Shown here one piece after another: positions 39,701 to 53,814 of a stretch of DNA of 64,000 bases. The position numbers and the translations under genes were made by a program. The notes under the pieces were generated by a model that did no database searches, had not been told where the DNA came from, and saw only the letters and a program-made list of their open reading frames with translations. Each line of letters starts with the position of its first letter. Position 1 is the first letter of the stretch. The stretch is from Archegozetes longisetosus. Taxonomy: Eukaryota; Arthropoda; Arachnida; Sarcoptiformes; Trhypochthoniidae. Location: positions 9,679,129 to 9,743,128 of the forward strand of contig JAEMBT020000007.1 of NCBI GenBank assembly GCA_018873245.2, in the 5' to 3' direction.

Positions 39701-40526
39701 TCTGTCTGGTCTATTGGTGTAAGTCATAGCATATTTAGACTATTTATATAACATTTTGTGTCTTATCATAACTTTCCTATTGCTCCCATATCAATTAAGT
39801 TATGACCAACGTATCAGTTACTCTTTCGACACTTGCTATTTGTTGGCAAAAACAGATCTCTAAATGTTTTATGGATTGAAAATTCAAAGAACACTACAAC
39901 TAATCGCTCGCGAATTATACAAATCTGAATATACTTGAGATGAAAAATAAAACTTTCATCACATTTCATATGAGAAACATTGATAGCTGATGCATAAATG
40001 AAAAGACAGAACTTGTTATTTGAATGTATAAAATGTAACTTATTTGAAAAGATAGTTCTCGATAAGTTGAAAGTATCAATAGAAAGATTAGAGTGAGATG
40101 TGGACGCGCGACAGCGAACACTATCAGCCGATTTCAAGTGCGAGTTTAGGCTATGGATTGAATCGCGTAAAGAAGATGTCCCTTATTATCGTCTAATAAA
40201 TAAACTTTTTAAACATTGTAATTTAATTGCCTTCATAGTGTATAATACATAAAATATGAACAACAAACCAATAACAGAATATTATGTCAGACTCTATTGT
40301 GATTACAGCAAAAGGTTATACAGTTACGAATAAACCTTAACGTTTTAGTGTTTTAACCCAATACTGGACAATAAAATGTGATTAACTATTTGTCAGTGTA
40401 AACAATATGACGAGCACATCAATTATAGGTTGATTTGAAAGTTAGAATTCATAGTTTTATACATTTTGCTATTTTTATCATTATTTAGTTTGGTCATTTA
40501 TTTGATGGACAAAATTTTCATCCTAT

Positions 40527-40558
40527 CGTATGTCAATCTAACCGTATGTCAATCTAAC
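40527..40558. repeat. Perfect 16-bp tandem duplication
   Basis: CGTATGTCAATCTAAC occurs twice head-to-tail without mismatch. Confidence 0.9.
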
Positions 40559-40838
40559 GAGTGAATAGTTGATAAAATATAACACTAAGAGTAACATTAA
40601 ATAATAACATACATGCGAACCATGCAAATCAAAGTTATTGGCCTAAAACCAGAAACTCAACTAGTGATCCATATCAGAAAACAAGGCTTTAAGTTTACAT
40701 CAATCTAATTTTGACCAACAGTTACCAGTTTATAAAGTATTTCTTCTATCAATTACATTAATATACAAGTGATTTCAAAATTATATACCAGTTGTTAATG
40801 AAATGACTGACTGACGCACCGGTCACCTTCACTAATGA

Positions 40839-40863
40839 AGAGAGAGAGAGAGAGAGAGAGAGA
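40839..40863. repeat. (GA)n microsatellite
   Basis: About 12 AG/GA units, lying just 3' of the Maf stop codon in the Maf orientation. Confidence 0.9.
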
Positions 40864-40971
40864 AAGTGCTTCAAAAAGGTTTTGATCCTTTGGAAGCAGT
40901 CTTATGATGGATATTGAGTTTTTCAATAGACAAAACTGAAGTATAATATGAGATGAATTAGTAGTTGACAG

Positions 40972-42441
40972 TCACAGATAAAATTCAGGAGAAGAGGGTG
41001 TAGAGGCTGCAGCGCTTGACACACTTGACAGAGAAGCAGAACAATCGGGATGATGGGTGTTATGGTTGTTATGATTGTTAGATGTGTTGTCAGATGTAGT
41101 GGTGACAACTTGCTGCTGACTCGGAGTAGTCTGCGGTACATTAATACCTGCTGATGGTCTAAGAAGAGTAAGTTGTTCGCGCAAAAACTGTCTTTCCTGA
41201 CACACTTTTTCGTAGGCAGCTCTTATTTTGTCATATTCTATACTAAGTTTTTCATATTCGACTCGATACTTGTCAAAATCGACTTTGACTCTGGTGATCT
41301 CATTGTTTTGCATTCGAAGCCTAGCCTCTAAATCGTGTCTTTGGGCCAGTCTTTTGGTCCTACAGTTTTGTGCATAGCCCCGGTTCTTCAGTGTTCGCCG
41401 CTTTTGCTTCATTCGCACCACTTCTTCTCGAGGAAACCCATGCAGTTTCTTATTAAGCTCTCTAACTGTCAAACGAACCAGTTGTTCGTCGTTTAATACA
41501 TCCACTTTCGACCCATTGTTTGAATAATTAGAATCGCAATCAGTATTATTGTGACCACTGGTACCATGACCATTAAATGGATGATGAGAATTAGGATGAT
41601 GTGAGTGTCCGTTGTGTCCAATGTGTAACTGAGTGTTGTGATGTGTGTGCTGTTGCTGTTGATGATGTGATGGGTGCATATCGTTTGGAATTGGATTGAC
41701 TACATTGACGTTGACCATACTCTGCATCAGTCGAGTGTGCATTCCAGTTGCTGCAGGACTAATATGAGAATTGTTGTGATTTGTCTGCATGTCCATATAT
41801 TCTCGTCTTATATTAGGTGACAGCCATGGGCTATCCATTTCTGGTCCGCACTGTCCCCTCAAGTCGAGCGGTCCCTCTTGGCTACCGAGGACGCCATTAG
41901 AGCTACCATAACGCAGTTGTGCGGTTAGCCATGACATAGACATGCCGTTTGTGTCATCTAACAGGCCGTTATGTTTGCCACACGAATCGATTGTCGCCTG
42001 AGCGATAACGGGACTCGACATATTGTTGCCAGGAACAGGTGCAAAAGCAGGTGAAGGCGGAAGACTCCCATTACCTGACGGGGAACTGGTGTTTGGTGGA
42101 GTACCCGGAGTGTTGGCGGCCAGTGCGATCTGTTGCTTCCTATGATCAGGCAAACCACCGTTCATTTGTGGCGGCTGGTTAACCATAACTCCGTGAACGA
42201 GTCGTAACTGTTGCTCGTTCTGACAAGTTTGTGACGCATTAACATTATTGCTAACGTTGTTATCATTAATGTGACGATTATTGTTGACACTTGCGGCAGC
42301 AATTTTAGCAGTTTCTAGTTTGACCACTTCTTCGAGATGTTCGAGGTCGAGACTCGAAAGATCATGAACATAATCCTCGGTCGACATGGCGCCTGACTCG
42401 GAGTCCATGATGGCCAAGGATGGGTAGAGAACACTTAACAC
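40972..42441 (-). CDS. MAF: Large-Maf bZIP transcription factor (traffic jam/MAF-like)
   Basis: Single-exon gene, 489 aa from the first ATG. The second ATG (42408, MDSESGAM) gives a more usual start and 478 aa. The N-terminal part is Asn-, Ser- and His-rich, with LPPSPAFAP and a QEGPLDLR-like motif as expected of a large Maf activation region. From about residue 315 comes the Maf-specific extended homology region ([28 protein letters not shown]), then the basic region [18 protein letters not shown] and a leucine zipper. The NRGYAQ(N/S)CR signature separates Maf from other bZIPs, and the long N-terminus separates large from small Mafs. Known of the family: binds MARE sites; the fly orthologue traffic jam acts in gonads and glia. 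The gene sits in about 30 kb of otherwise gene-poor DNA, as is common for developmental regulators. An upstream non-coding exon cannot be excluded. Confidence 0.94.
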   Translation of the reverse strand: MLSVLYPSLAIMDSESGAMSTEDYVHDLSSLDLEHLEEVVKLETAKIAAASVNNNRHINDNNVSNNVNASQTCQNEQQLRLVHGVMVNQPPQMNGGLPDHRKQQIALAANTPGTPPNTSSPSGNGSLPPSPAFAPVPGNNMSSPVIAQATIDSCGKHNGLLDDTNGMSMSWLTAQLRYGSSNGVLGSQEGPLDLRGQCGPEMDSPWLSPNIRREYMDMQTNHNNSHISPAATGMHTRLMQSMVNVNVVNPIPNDMHPSHHQQQQHTHHNTQLHIGHNGHSHHPNSHHPFNGHGTSGHNNTDCDSNYSNNGSKVDVLNDEQLVRLTVRELNKKLHGFPREEVVRMKQKRRTLKNRGYAQNCRTKRLAQRHDLEARLRMQNNEITRVKVDFDKYRVEYEKLSIEYDKIRAAYEKVCQERQFLREQLTLLRPSAGINVPQTTPSQQQVVTTTSDNTSNNHNNHNTHHPDCSASLSSVSSAAASTPSSPEFYL

Positions 42442-42516
42442 TGTTGCTTATTTGCTGAAACACTGCACTGAATAAAACTTTAAAATCCTCTCTTTATCAC
42501 ACTTTTGCTGTTTAGC

Positions 42517-42525
42517 GCTGACTCA
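42517..42525. promoter_or_regulatory. Partial T-MARE upstream of the Maf gene
   Basis: GCTGACTCA matches nine contiguous positions of the 13-bp TPA-type Maf element (TGCTGACTCAGCA), about 75-80 bp upstream of the first ATG. It could mediate autoregulation or be chance or an AP-1 site. Confidence 0.3.
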
Positions 42526-44983
42526 AGTGATTAAAGCCCAATTGTTTTTACATTACTCTTTCCTAGGGCTTCCTCTCTCGCAAGTTTGATGACAGTTAGA
42601 AGAACTAAGCTGGAAAAGAAAAGTTTTTGCATCAAAATAGCCGGCCTTGAAATGCAAACTACTGGAGAGGCTCACTCTTGAAGTGTAATCGCAGCGCACG
42701 GTCTCAAACAAGTCAAATGAAGAGTCAGGCAGTTATACAAGCATTACAGGCATTACAGGCCTGGCTCTCAGTCAGAGAATCAGACGATGATGTGCAGAAT
42801 AAGAGAAAGAGTAGAAACTTTTAGCTTAAGCTTATAGTTTGCAAGAGTGTAGTTCTACTGCTGCTGCTGAATGAGTACTAAGACTATTCTCCTCATAGGT
42901 TTGCCGTCTGGCAGTCAACCTAAACCGCAAGTATAGGGTTTACTGCATGGATGCTAAAACGGTGCACATGCAGGAGAGATCGCTAGTAGAAAACACAAAA
43001 TACGAGAAACACTACTCCAACCAATATGTGAATGCCAGAACTTATCAAGAAACAGGCCATTCGTCTCTAAATATGATAACTTGCTCTTATTTTTTCTTAA
43101 TTGTCTCTCTCGACTAACTTTTGTGAGTTTAATTCGCACAAATTCGGTTGAATAAAATGATAAACTAGTGTAGCAAATCATATCTCAGAACTTATAAACA
43201 ATAAAAGTCAAATTGAATTGACGAAAAGGGGACTTTGATGGAAAGTATAAAGATTTAGAGCTAAAAAGTGAAGGAAACTGTTAAAAAGTGAGGCTGCTTA
43301 AACATTCATAAAACTGGTTGAGCGGAGTGGCAGAAAGCTTATGATTTTAGCACTTAGGTTTTCAAACCATATCACTAGCTTTATCTTCAATATTCTATTG
43401 ATCCCTTGTTTCGCCGATATGGGCAAAGAGTAGATTCTCGATGCAGGGCTTCACTTGAGTGAACTGCCGATATAAATCAGTCAAACCATGAAAAATATTC
43501 GGATTGTTTTTTCGCAGTTCTTTAAGCATAAGTTATCTCTTCGACTCTAGCTTAGTCTGATTTTCATTCAGACTGTGTAATCCTTAATTTACTTATAATG
43601 TTACCAAATGATCAAATTATCACTTTGTTCAGGCTAAGTCTGTTTGGTTGGGTTAGACATTAGGTTTGCTAATCTTTAAGGCATTAGAGTTTATTCTACG
43701 ATACTTTGTTTATTTGATAGCTAATTAAATTGTGATCCAAACTTGTTTAGCTTTCTATTATCTGCCAAATTGTCATTTTTATCTAAGTTTCATTTATATA
43801 ACTGTATTAATATATGTCAATTCGATACATTTATCACTAAAAAGCTTGTGATTTGAAATCAAATATGAAGTTTGCACTTCATTTCAATAAGAATTTTAGA
43901 TAACTTTTCGAATTTTTATAAGTTTCAGTTAGATCACAGTTAAAAGAGAATAAATAGAATTAAAAAAATGATTGAAAATAAATATTTACCTCATTTTGAG
44001 ATGCTTGAAAGACGAAATTGGCAATATTTGGCTGTTGCTCGGAGTAAGCACTGAATGAAAATTAAGTCTTTAGAATGAAAGCTAAGAGTTTGAGTGACGG
44101 AATTGAAGTGAACGAGTTAACTGTAGAGACAGTTACTAGTGTTGGGGTAGTTGCGGCAGTTGTGGCTGCAGTAGTTGTGGTTGTTGTCGGTTTACTAAAA
44201 AAACCAAATGAGCATAAGTTAGTTTTGATTTTGGGATCAATCCAAAGCCGGTTTTTTGAGAAAAGAAAACTTTTTCATCACAAATACATAGCATATACGA
44301 CATCTACGACATATACGACTGGCTCGTTCTGTGTTGCACTTTCTGGAGTACTACTCACTAAGTCTGAGTCCCTTTTGAGAGAAAGTGTGCGTAAGAGTGA
44401 GAATAAGAAGGAATAACTGAAACAAACAGAGGACGAAATGAGTAGTTGGGCGAAAGAGATTTTAGTCGCAAGTTTGCGGAGGTCAGCACTAGATATAAAG
44501 GATATGTTTGGGTCCGTCGCCACTCCCCCTTCTAATCGAACTCAATTTTGCATTGGGCCAAAAGTGAGAAAGTTTCAAATAAATTTACCAAAGCTTTCTG
44601 TTTCTTACGTTCACTAAAGCATTGGAAACAACTTTATGCGACTGACGACGAACTCAGGCTCTCATGTGATGCAACACTAAAACTGTAGTTCAATATTACA
44701 AAACTTCTATTTATTCACCCCCTCCTAGCTCTGAAACATAGGCTTTGGTGACGCACTGACTGACAGAAGCGGCACTTGTCTTAATGAAGATCCTCACAGA
44801 AGAAGGACAATATCTTTGATATTAGCGGAGGGACTAAAGAAGTGACGTCTGATCTGTGGGCTGGATCTTAGGATTTTGCATGTGAATTGTTCCATCACTA
44901 ACTGTTTGAACTGATTTCAATATAAGTTATTATCAGTTTTATAAAAATGACGATAGCTTTGCATTTGTTAAATGAAACGATAA

Positions 44984-45017
44984 AGCTCAAACTATAGCTC
45001 AAACTATAGCTCAAACT
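44984..45017. repeat. 12-bp tandem repeat, 2.9 copies
   Basis: AGCTCAAACTAT occurs in two perfect copies and one partial copy. Confidence 0.9.
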
Positions 45018-46997
45018 TAACCTTAAAGCGATAAAACTCAGGTACGAGTAATCTACTTAAAATGCAAAGTACTTCAAGCTGTATTAAGATATCACTTATA
45101 TTAAGTCTTATGCATTAAGACTTGCAAATTACTGTCGTTTTGATGAAACGTTCAAATTTTAGATAATTGCTAAAAGTGTTCAAATTTTCAAAATTTTGAA
45201 GTAGATCAAAATAAGTAATAAATTGTTAAACATATACTCGGTTTGTTGAGTAATTTAAATAAAGTATGACTTGGGCAACTTGATTCGTGTGAAGAATTCC
45301 AGAAAGTAGATAAAAGAAGCACAATGTGATAAATTCAGGTTTCGATTGTGAAAATGAAAGTTCTCTCATTCAAATTATCATAAATGCGATAAACGAGAGC
45401 TTATTTTCGTACAATACCATAAGATTAAAGGCGAAGCACTATTAACGAGACTATAGCAGTAGTTTGCATGAACAATAAGTTCAATGACAAAGATATAACA
45501 CGGAAGAAAATTGTTAGTAACCAAATGTTTTTGCCAACAGAATTGAAAATTAGTCAATAAGTCAAATTTTAGTAATAGAATTTGGCATTAATGGCCAGTG
45601 GGGGCTACAACTCTGACCAGGGGCATAATAACACGAAAAAGATGAAAGTTTAGGCTGAACAATAGGGCGGGTCGGGAGCGAAGCATTATAGATAACCATT
45701 TTCTCGATGAATGCATTTTTCAATAAATTCCGTCATTCAACATACCATTTGACGGATTTGTTGAAGCAAATAAAAAACATTATAAAAGGTCATCGCATTT
45801 GAGTGCGCTATGCTTTGGCTGCATTATAGAGACGGACAACGGAATAGTGTATAAGAGAATAGAGTAGAAGAGCTAACATAGCATATGACTATAATAAAAA
45901 TTATGCGCTCACTCGCTCAAAGTATGACCACTCATTCTTGCTAAAGAATTCTCTCCCCGATCCCCTCTGAGACTTGGAGGCGCTTAACTGTAAAAACTTT
46001 TAAGTCTGACACATAAACACAATAGTTATACGCAATACTTATAAGCAATAGTTCATATGATACATAGTATTCTGTTGACTACTGTTTGCACTACTGTTTG
46101 GTCACTTGTGTTCAAAACATAAACTGAGTATTTGTTACGATATATGTGCAACAGGAACAGTGTGCTCAATAGGAGGATCACTGTCTTTCTCTCCTCTGCG
46201 TTTGATCCCCTCCATTTGAAAGTTACATTTTGAAAGTTACATTTGAGTCTTTTTTATTCTCTTCTAGTGTACAGTCTGTGTATTCCTCTATCAAATGAAT
46301 CAAATGCAAGTCTGATGGGCCGAAAAGAAATTGAGAACAACAGGCTATATAAAAATTGACTTTGAGTGAAACATCGATTATTTTACAGTAAATCTTATTG
46401 GGAGTAAAAGCTTATAGGAGGTGAAAGATAGGAATATTATGCGGAAAGTTGTGTTTAGATAATAGAAGCATTAGATCAATTTTAGATTGAATATAATGTT
46501 TACAAAAATCAAATGTAAATGTTTTATTTTAGTTGACTAAAAGTGAACCGATCGCACAATTACTCTATTCTCTTAAATTGACGTAAATCATAGTCTTGCA
46601 CAGTATTCTCTTATGCAGGTTGTTGTTGTTGCCAACTCTTAGTTAGGATCTTAGAAGCATTACTAATAGGCTGACATGAAAACTGGCAATTGTGCTCTTG
46701 GAATCTGTAATGGATCACAGGTCCAAAGATTCTAAATGAATACATAAACAAAGAGAGTCCTTTCCAGGTGAGAAAAATCAGAATCTAAATAGGAAAACAA
46801 CTTAAAACATTTGACAGAAAGCAGCAGAACAGGAGAAACTCTGCAGAACGAAGGGCTGGCATAGCCAAATATCATCAATAGTTGAAAACCAAGCAAAGAA
46901 AGCCAAGCCTTATATTTCGGATCATTGAATTTGAAACTTCTTCTGCTCCTCTTTACACAAACAGGAGAACAACTCAAAAGTGCAAACGAGAGACGAG

Positions 46998-47050
46998 ACA
47001 TCGAGAGAGAGTGAGTGAGTGAATGAGAGGGAGAGAGAGTGAGAGAGAGA
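46998..47050. repeat. GA-rich tract
   Basis: GAGAGAGTGAGTGAGTG-type imperfect repeats, of the class that GAGA-factor-like proteins bind. Confidence 0.7.
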
Positions 47051-47794
47051 TACGAATGAAATAAGTTACTCTCAATATATAAGTTTTTGCATAAATTATA
47101 GCCGTTGCCTTGCTGCTATCCATAAAACTGTCTCCTATGGAAAGCTCGTGCAGTATTTATTCAGTTTTTACTCTGTTTTCACGTTCAATTTGTTCGTACA
47201 CGAACCACCACTTTTAGAACCGGGGTAGTAAAAAAACAAAGAAAGTTTGTATTTTTTACTCATTTCAAAAAGCAATGCACACTCTATTGCGATCGCTCTC
47301 TTTCTTTCAATGCGAGTCATGTCTCACTTCACCCAATTTAGATGATATGACTGTCAAAAGTGAAAGATTTGTAACTTTGTCAAATAGAAAAACCCCTTAT
47401 TATTCATTGATGACTGATGTAATTGTACTGCTCAGCAAAGGTTGTAATAGCGTTAATTAGTGGTCAAGTTGAGTTAATTATTGGTTGAGTGAGAGGTATT
47501 AGCGGCAAGTTATCTGTTTAAAGAGTTATCCTTAGTTCAGTGTTTACCTTAACTGAACGCTTCAATGTGATCTCTTCATGCAAATTGAAGCGCTACTCTT
47601 CACATCTGATTTAATGGTTATGGTCTAAGTTCTTTTCATAGTTATTGCTGTAATAATAAGATTTGATTTTGATTTGCATTTTTCTGCTGAGTTAGTGCTA
47701 ATAGCAGTAAATATATTAGTACTTTAACTCTTATAATAGTTTGTCGGTATTCCACTAAAGAATGAAGTGTTTGTCCAATTTATGTCAAACTAAA

Positions 47795-47860
47795 TACTGG
47801 TTTAAATGCCACAGAATGTATCTCTAATGCTGGTTTGAACGCCACAGAATGTGTCTATAA
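47795..47860. repeat. 33-bp tandem duplication
   Basis: Two adjacent 33-bp copies (47795-47827 and 47828-47860), sharing GCCACAGAATGT, differ at five positions. Confidence 0.85.
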
Positions 47861-48060
47861 CGCTTCAATTTATGACCCTCTATGCCATCTTATCCCATAT
47901 GTATACCCTTTTTAAATTTGCGTAAAATAAGATCGCTGTCAAAAAACCGTTTCGTTAGGCAGGAGCATCATTCCATATGCCTCCTCTCCATCCTCTCTTT
48001 GGACATCAATCTGAGAGTCATTTTATCGCTAACTATCAAAAGGAAAGCCTAAATTCTAAA

Positions 48061-48063
<3 letters not shown>

Positions 48064-48122
<59 letters not shown>
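48064..48122. repeat. (TC)n microsatellite
   Basis: Uninterrupted TC dinucleotides for about 59 bp. Confidence 0.97.
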
Positions 48123-48124
<2 letters not shown>

Positions 48125-48591
48125 GCTCTGTTTTAAGATGAACATTTTTGTCAAAAATTATTACCTTATCATAACTAACCTCAAGTATTCTTTTTATTTG
48201 GATAAATTGTAAGAAATCACCCTCAGAAAACACATTAAAGTCATCTATGAATGCGAAAAAGGAGCCAACTAAAGATAGAACAATATTTCGCTATTTGTAG
48301 CGGACAAGTCTAAAAAGAAGGAGTTTATCTTTGAAAATTGGACATCGAGTAAAGTATATTAAGTTACATTTGAGATGAAAGTTTTGAGGATGTCATGATA
48401 TGGTGATATCGCGTGATATAAACGATAAATAGAAGATAAAAAACTTTTAATCAGTAATGAAATTTCGTATCATTTCCTGCTAATAGGGTTGAGCAGGAAG
48501 AGCACATGGAACAGTTGCATAACACTGTACATAACTCTATATAATATTTATTTATATAACTTATATTAGACTGTGTGTCAGTGTGAATCTC

Positions 48592-48672
48592 TATACTTCT
48601 CTCTACTTTTCTCTCTCTACTGCTCTCTCTACTGCTCTCTCTACTGCTCTCTCTCTCCACTTCTCTCTACTT
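48592..48672. repeat. CT-rich 12-bp minisatellite
   Basis: TACTGCTCTCTC repeats three times inside a longer CTCTCT tract. Confidence 0.85.
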
Positions 48673-51600
48673 CTATCCTATGAATATTTAATTTTTTAAT
48701 GATTATCGATTGATGAAAATAGCATGTAACAAAACGATATGCAAGTAAAATGAAATCAGTAGAGATGTTAGAAGTTGTAAGACATAAAATAGGGAAGTTA
48801 AAGCTCGATAGATGCATAGATAGATCTATGGAGCACCACCTGTCACATAGAAAACTTTGTGTATGTTATATAATAAACGTTATATTGCCAGTCAAAAGAA
48901 AGCGACAAACACTAATATCAGTCCTCAATATTCAATATAGCCTCCACTATAAGCCTAAATGAATATGAAAATATGTGAAAAAATATCTAACTTCTTGTTC
49001 TGTCGTACACAAAATCAATAGCATATGTATGAATTCATAGTTTAGTGTGAGTTTAGTGTGAAAGCAGGCATGAGTTGAGAGCTTGAAAAATATTATATTA
49101 TATTAGAGCATGAGAGTATGCCCTTTAAGTGTAAGCCTCGAGTCGACCTGTTATTACTTTTCCCAAAAGGCCAATCGACAACTGAATACATTACTAACAC
49201 ATAAATCTTAAATAATTTGATATTTGTAAATTCGGGCGTTTGCCTAATCGATAGGTTACAGTGAGAAATATTTGAAAATTTACTCAAATCATAAATAATA
49301 AGGTATCGAAAAAGTAATGTTCGAGTTGAAAGCTTTTTGGTTTGACAATTTATCACATAATACGTATAATTATTTAGTTTGAAATTAATATCTTCTTCCC
49401 TATAATAACGATCGTTAGCAGTGGGGTCTAAAGTAGAACTTATAAATTTATATACATATTAAATATTCAATTTAGCTTAAAGTGTGTTTTATTGGATAGC
49501 AATTTATATTAATGGCTTCCGAATATTATTAAGTATTGTTCAATATATCAAAGCAGGTCTTTTGCGTAATGATATAACTTATGATTTGTATAAAAGTTAT
49601 GTTCATTAATAATTTATTTCTTACTCTTTCAAGAATAAGGTTAGGCGATAATTATAGATCGAAAATGTCAAAAAATTATGTTTTGTGCCAAAAATAAAGT
49701 CAAATAATAAATATATGGAAACCAATCATTTATTATTATATAAAAGTTCATGCCATTATTTTAATGCCAACAAATTCATACTGATGTTACCCTTATTGAT
49801 GTTTTCAGTAAAGCTTGTGGTGACTTAAATGTCAAATAGAGCTCAAATTCCTGATATTTCACATTTAATATTTGCAAAGGGCTTAAGTTGGAATCACAAT
49901 TCGGTTGATAGTCGAATAGATTGGGGTACGGAAAGTATAAATGCATTAGTATTACACAATGTGTGCATGATTTTAAATATAAGAAGATTCGCCACAACAG
50001 AATCGGCACAGAATGTCACAGAGGAGGCATATGAGGCATATTGAGGCATATGCCACAACACGCATACAAATGTGCTTTAAAATAAAATCTATAAAATCTA
50101 ACGCTTATCTTTCATTCTCAATAATATACTATAACTTATTTCAATCATCCTGTTTCTCAATACAATTTGGTCGAAATGCTTGACTGAATATTTTAACTCA
50201 TGTCAAAATCGGGTGAAAATTGAAAAATACGGACAAAATAAGTCTTATTTTTTGGCAAAATTTTATTGACACTAATGAATCTGATTCTTATTCTCGGCAT
50301 GTTTTGTCGAGTGATATTACATTTATCTAACTATGCATACAATTATATTTAGTTAACACTCACACTTTCACACTCTATTACGCTCGTTTTTTTCAATTAA
50401 ACTTCAATGTTAATGCATTGCTTATCGTTAGAGATGATAAGAACAACTTCATTTTTAGATCGGTCCAAATACCTGTTGCATAAAAGTGTGAGAACTTTCG
50501 ATGTTTGTTTTTATAATTAGATAAAACTTCATTTTCAACCAATGCTTAAGTTAGATTGTGTCAAAACATTCTAATTTTAGTTTAGGAGTGTATGCATACA
50601 TCGTTGTTAAATATATTTTATAGCATGAAAATAATGAAATAAGAAAGACGAGGCTTTAATACGAAGAAGTGTGCGATTATTTGAGCGCAACAAGCAATAA
50701 GGCAAACAGGCCTACATTAAGAGCTTCTTTACAACGCTATATATTATTATAACTTAAAAGCGGCAAAAACACAGAGCAGAACATAGAGCAGATACACAGT
50801 TAGGATAGAGTGTAAAATCTATAGAGCAGTCAACTTCATTTGCCACTTTCACAACATCATTATACGAATTATTTTCGGTCCTCCACTTCGCAAACAAAAT
50901 TTATAGCACTCCTTCTACACTTCACAATCATCTACAGATCAAACCATCTACAGATCAAAACCATCTACACTTGAAAATCTGTACACTTTCTAAATGAAAT
51001 CCCCAAAACCAACGTAAAGAACAAACTAAAGCACCTCAAAAATGAACTGATCATTACATGCAGTCCGTAGACGCCAGTGTCCGCAAGTAATCAACAAAAT
51101 TATGTATTCGGGGTGCCTTCGCTTCCGTTTATTTCTCTACTCATCTTTCGGATTGACACTAAAGTAAGCTCTGCTTCAGTGCTTCTTTACAAACAGCATT
51201 CATTGAAAGAGTAACTGTTAGTAACAAACCAGTCGACGTATTCGGTGAAATATATTCTGTCAAAGTGACGAATTCGGTCCCACTAAACACTTGACATATG
51301 TAAAAGCAAAGCAATTGCTCCAAAGTGATGAATACTAAGTTCTATAGTAAAAGCTCACTCTATCTACTGCTCAAAACTTAATAGTCGCCGATAGCAACGA
51401 GAAAAAACTGTTGCTATGCTAACTTCTCAGTGATCAGTATCAATTTGTTGCCAAGTTTGATTTTTAATTTGCTTTCATTACAATATTGAATATTCTGTAA
51501 ATTTTTAAATATCTTCAGTATTATGGTCTGTTAGGAAGTATCGAATGGCAACGCATCACATCTGGTTGCTATTAAGGATTATTAAGTCTCTGAGTGCAAC

Positions 51601-53766
51601 TCAATAGGAAGAGTTTAGGCCCCACTGTCTCTAAATTTCATTTCTTAAACCTCACTTGGTTTGAAAAAAAATCTCTTTTAGATAAGAATTTGTTAAAAGT
51701 CCAACTCATTAAATTAGAAGACAAGCATAAAAATTGTTCACAGAAAATTAGATGCAAACGGCAAAGCAGTGCCAGACCTCTATTTGCTATTGCATTACAA
51801 ATTGAAGCACACGTGCACTAAACAGATCCAATTAAGCAATTAATTAAGATTTGGAAAAACTTTGCAAATATCAAATACTTTTTCAATGAATTAAATTGAG
51901 CAAAAAAAGCGTTCAATTAAAATAGAAGTGGCTTTTGAGTTGAAGTATTTTTGTTATCTTCAATAATAGAGGTTACATAATATGTGTTATTGTCATTTAT
52001 GAATTCATCCTTTTTTTGGCACAATACTATGGCAAGCTCAACTCTGAACCAACTCTTTATCTCATCTCAAATTATACGCTCAAATTTAAATAAAGAGATA
52101 ATAGCGTGAAAGTTGAGAATCTCTTTCTGAATCAAATCCAATATCCTAATCGTATTGTTCTCTAAACAAGCTTATTTAAATCAGTTTTGAGTCAGTTCTT
52201 AAATAGTTACTCAAGCCATTCATTGCACAAAACAATACAATTTGACAAAAATCAAAATTGTTGCGTAATTCAATAGACGTTACTATATTAATACGCAATC
52301 ACTTTCTTCAAAACAAACCATTTGATAAGATGGTAAGGCACGCATTCGCAACTAAGAAGTTGTGTCACTTGTGCGACCAAGTTTTGCCAAAGTTGAAACA
52401 ATGCATTTTAGACTAATATGAACACCAGTGCCGGTCAACGCATAGGATATTTCATATTTGAAACTATAGAAACTATATTTTGAGGAAAAGTATCGATGAC
52501 TTATTGAACTAATTGAAACAGTAATAGAATTTTCGAAGTGTTCCTAATCTGCAAAGGATTGGAGTGAAAACATAAATTAAACTAAAGCCATAACTAGTGA
52601 CAATTGATTTAAATGATAAGTCAAAATAATTGAAAGAACTGATGAAAAATCAAAGTAGATTTTCATTTGAGAGTTAGTTTTCACGCCTCGGACTGTCTAC
52701 TCATTAATCAGTGTCAGAGTAATCGCATGTCATTTATTTTTTATAGTCTGTTCCGTCCTCTGAACTGCACCGAAACTGATGACTGACTTTTGGGAAAATA
52801 ATTAAGTGATTGCTCGCAAAGTGGCAAATGCTTTTTAAATGAAAACAATTAGCTTTAAAAAATAGATCAAAATGATTGACTAAATTAGTTAAATGTCTTA
52901 ACTTTTTCCAACACAAATCCGGGGTTTCGATGAAAAATGATCTTAAGATACGATGGATTAACTTAGAGAAAGATTAAACAGTAATTCTCTGTTCAATGTG
53001 TTTAATTGAATCTTTTTAGTTAGTAAACTATTTAAAAGATTTGCGCAATTAATCAAATAAGAGTTCATATTAAATGCTTAATTCATTATAATTAGTCGTA
53101 AAGTCTAAGCGGACGCAAACATAAAGTAGAAGACAATGCTTGGAAGCGTTGGATGGTTAGATGGCTGCCAAAAATAGCTCATTCTGAAAACTTAACTTGG
53201 GATTTCCTGTACGAAAACAGACACTTATATAAGTATAAGCTATAGCCTTATACTGACTTAAGATAGAGCCATATATCACTCATCTGCTCCCAATTTCTTT
53301 CTGTTCAGTTTTCAGTCGATAGCAACGCATATTTCGGATGAAAGCAACGATTAGCCAACCAAATAAAACAACAAACTATTATTGACGAACCCATCAAATT
53401 AAACTTATTTTAGTCCCTAATATACAACTTAATTCATTTTTACTCACTAAACAACCAAACAGTGTTTTAGTGTTTTGTGTGCTTTTCACTAAACTCTTAT
53501 TCTGTTCCCCAACGCTTTGGCAAAGAGTACAAAACTATATACTTGTGGACAATATTAGTCGAATGAGTGAATGATGAATTGAGATCAAGCTCTAACTGTC
53601 TTCCTATTGTTTCTATAATCTCGTTTTCTTATTTCACAATAAACTCATACTCAAGAATAGAGTGACAAACTTTCAAAAAAGTCATTTAAAATAGCACACT
53701 AAGTAAAATAAGCTTAACCTCAAACTATGCCGAACACCACAGTAGAGACGATAGAAGAGAATGAGG

Positions 53767-53771
<5 letters not shown>

Positions 53772-53812
<41 letters not shown>
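53772..53812. repeat. (GA)n microsatellite
   Basis: About 20 uninterrupted AG units. Confidence 0.95.

Positions 53813-53814
<2 letters not shown>

Larger units (their letters stand above)
30362..40971. other. 10.6-kb non-coding stretch between WWOX and the Maf gene
   Basis: No ORF with recognisable protein similarity. It contains a WWOX poly(A) signal candidate, a MITE (31304-31631), a CT-rich tract (32871-32942), TTG repeats (33728-33748), a 16-bp tandem duplication (40527-40558) and a GA microsatellite (40839-40863). WWOX and Maf converge here, so both 3' UTRs lie in it. Distal enhancers of Maf are possible but not demonstrable. Confidence 0.6.
42442..48062. other. Non-coding region upstream of Maf
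   Basis: Probable Maf promoter and 5' UTR near 42450-42900, including a T-MARE-like GCTGACTCA at 42517-42525. Further out: a 12-bp tandem repeat (44984-45017), a GA-rich tract (46998-47050) and a 33-bp duplication (47795-47860). A low-complexity 113-aa frame at 44075-44416 is not convincing. No gene recognised. Confidence 0.55.

Noticed and set aside
39814-40137. 107-aa minus-strand frame near the Maf 3' side
   Set aside because: No recognisable domain or conserved motif, and no splice context supporting an exon.
44075-44416. 113-aa plus-strand frame with Val/Ala-rich hydrophobic core
   Set aside because: The core is translation of a GTTGTGGTT-type simple repeat; no family similarity and no coherent gene context.
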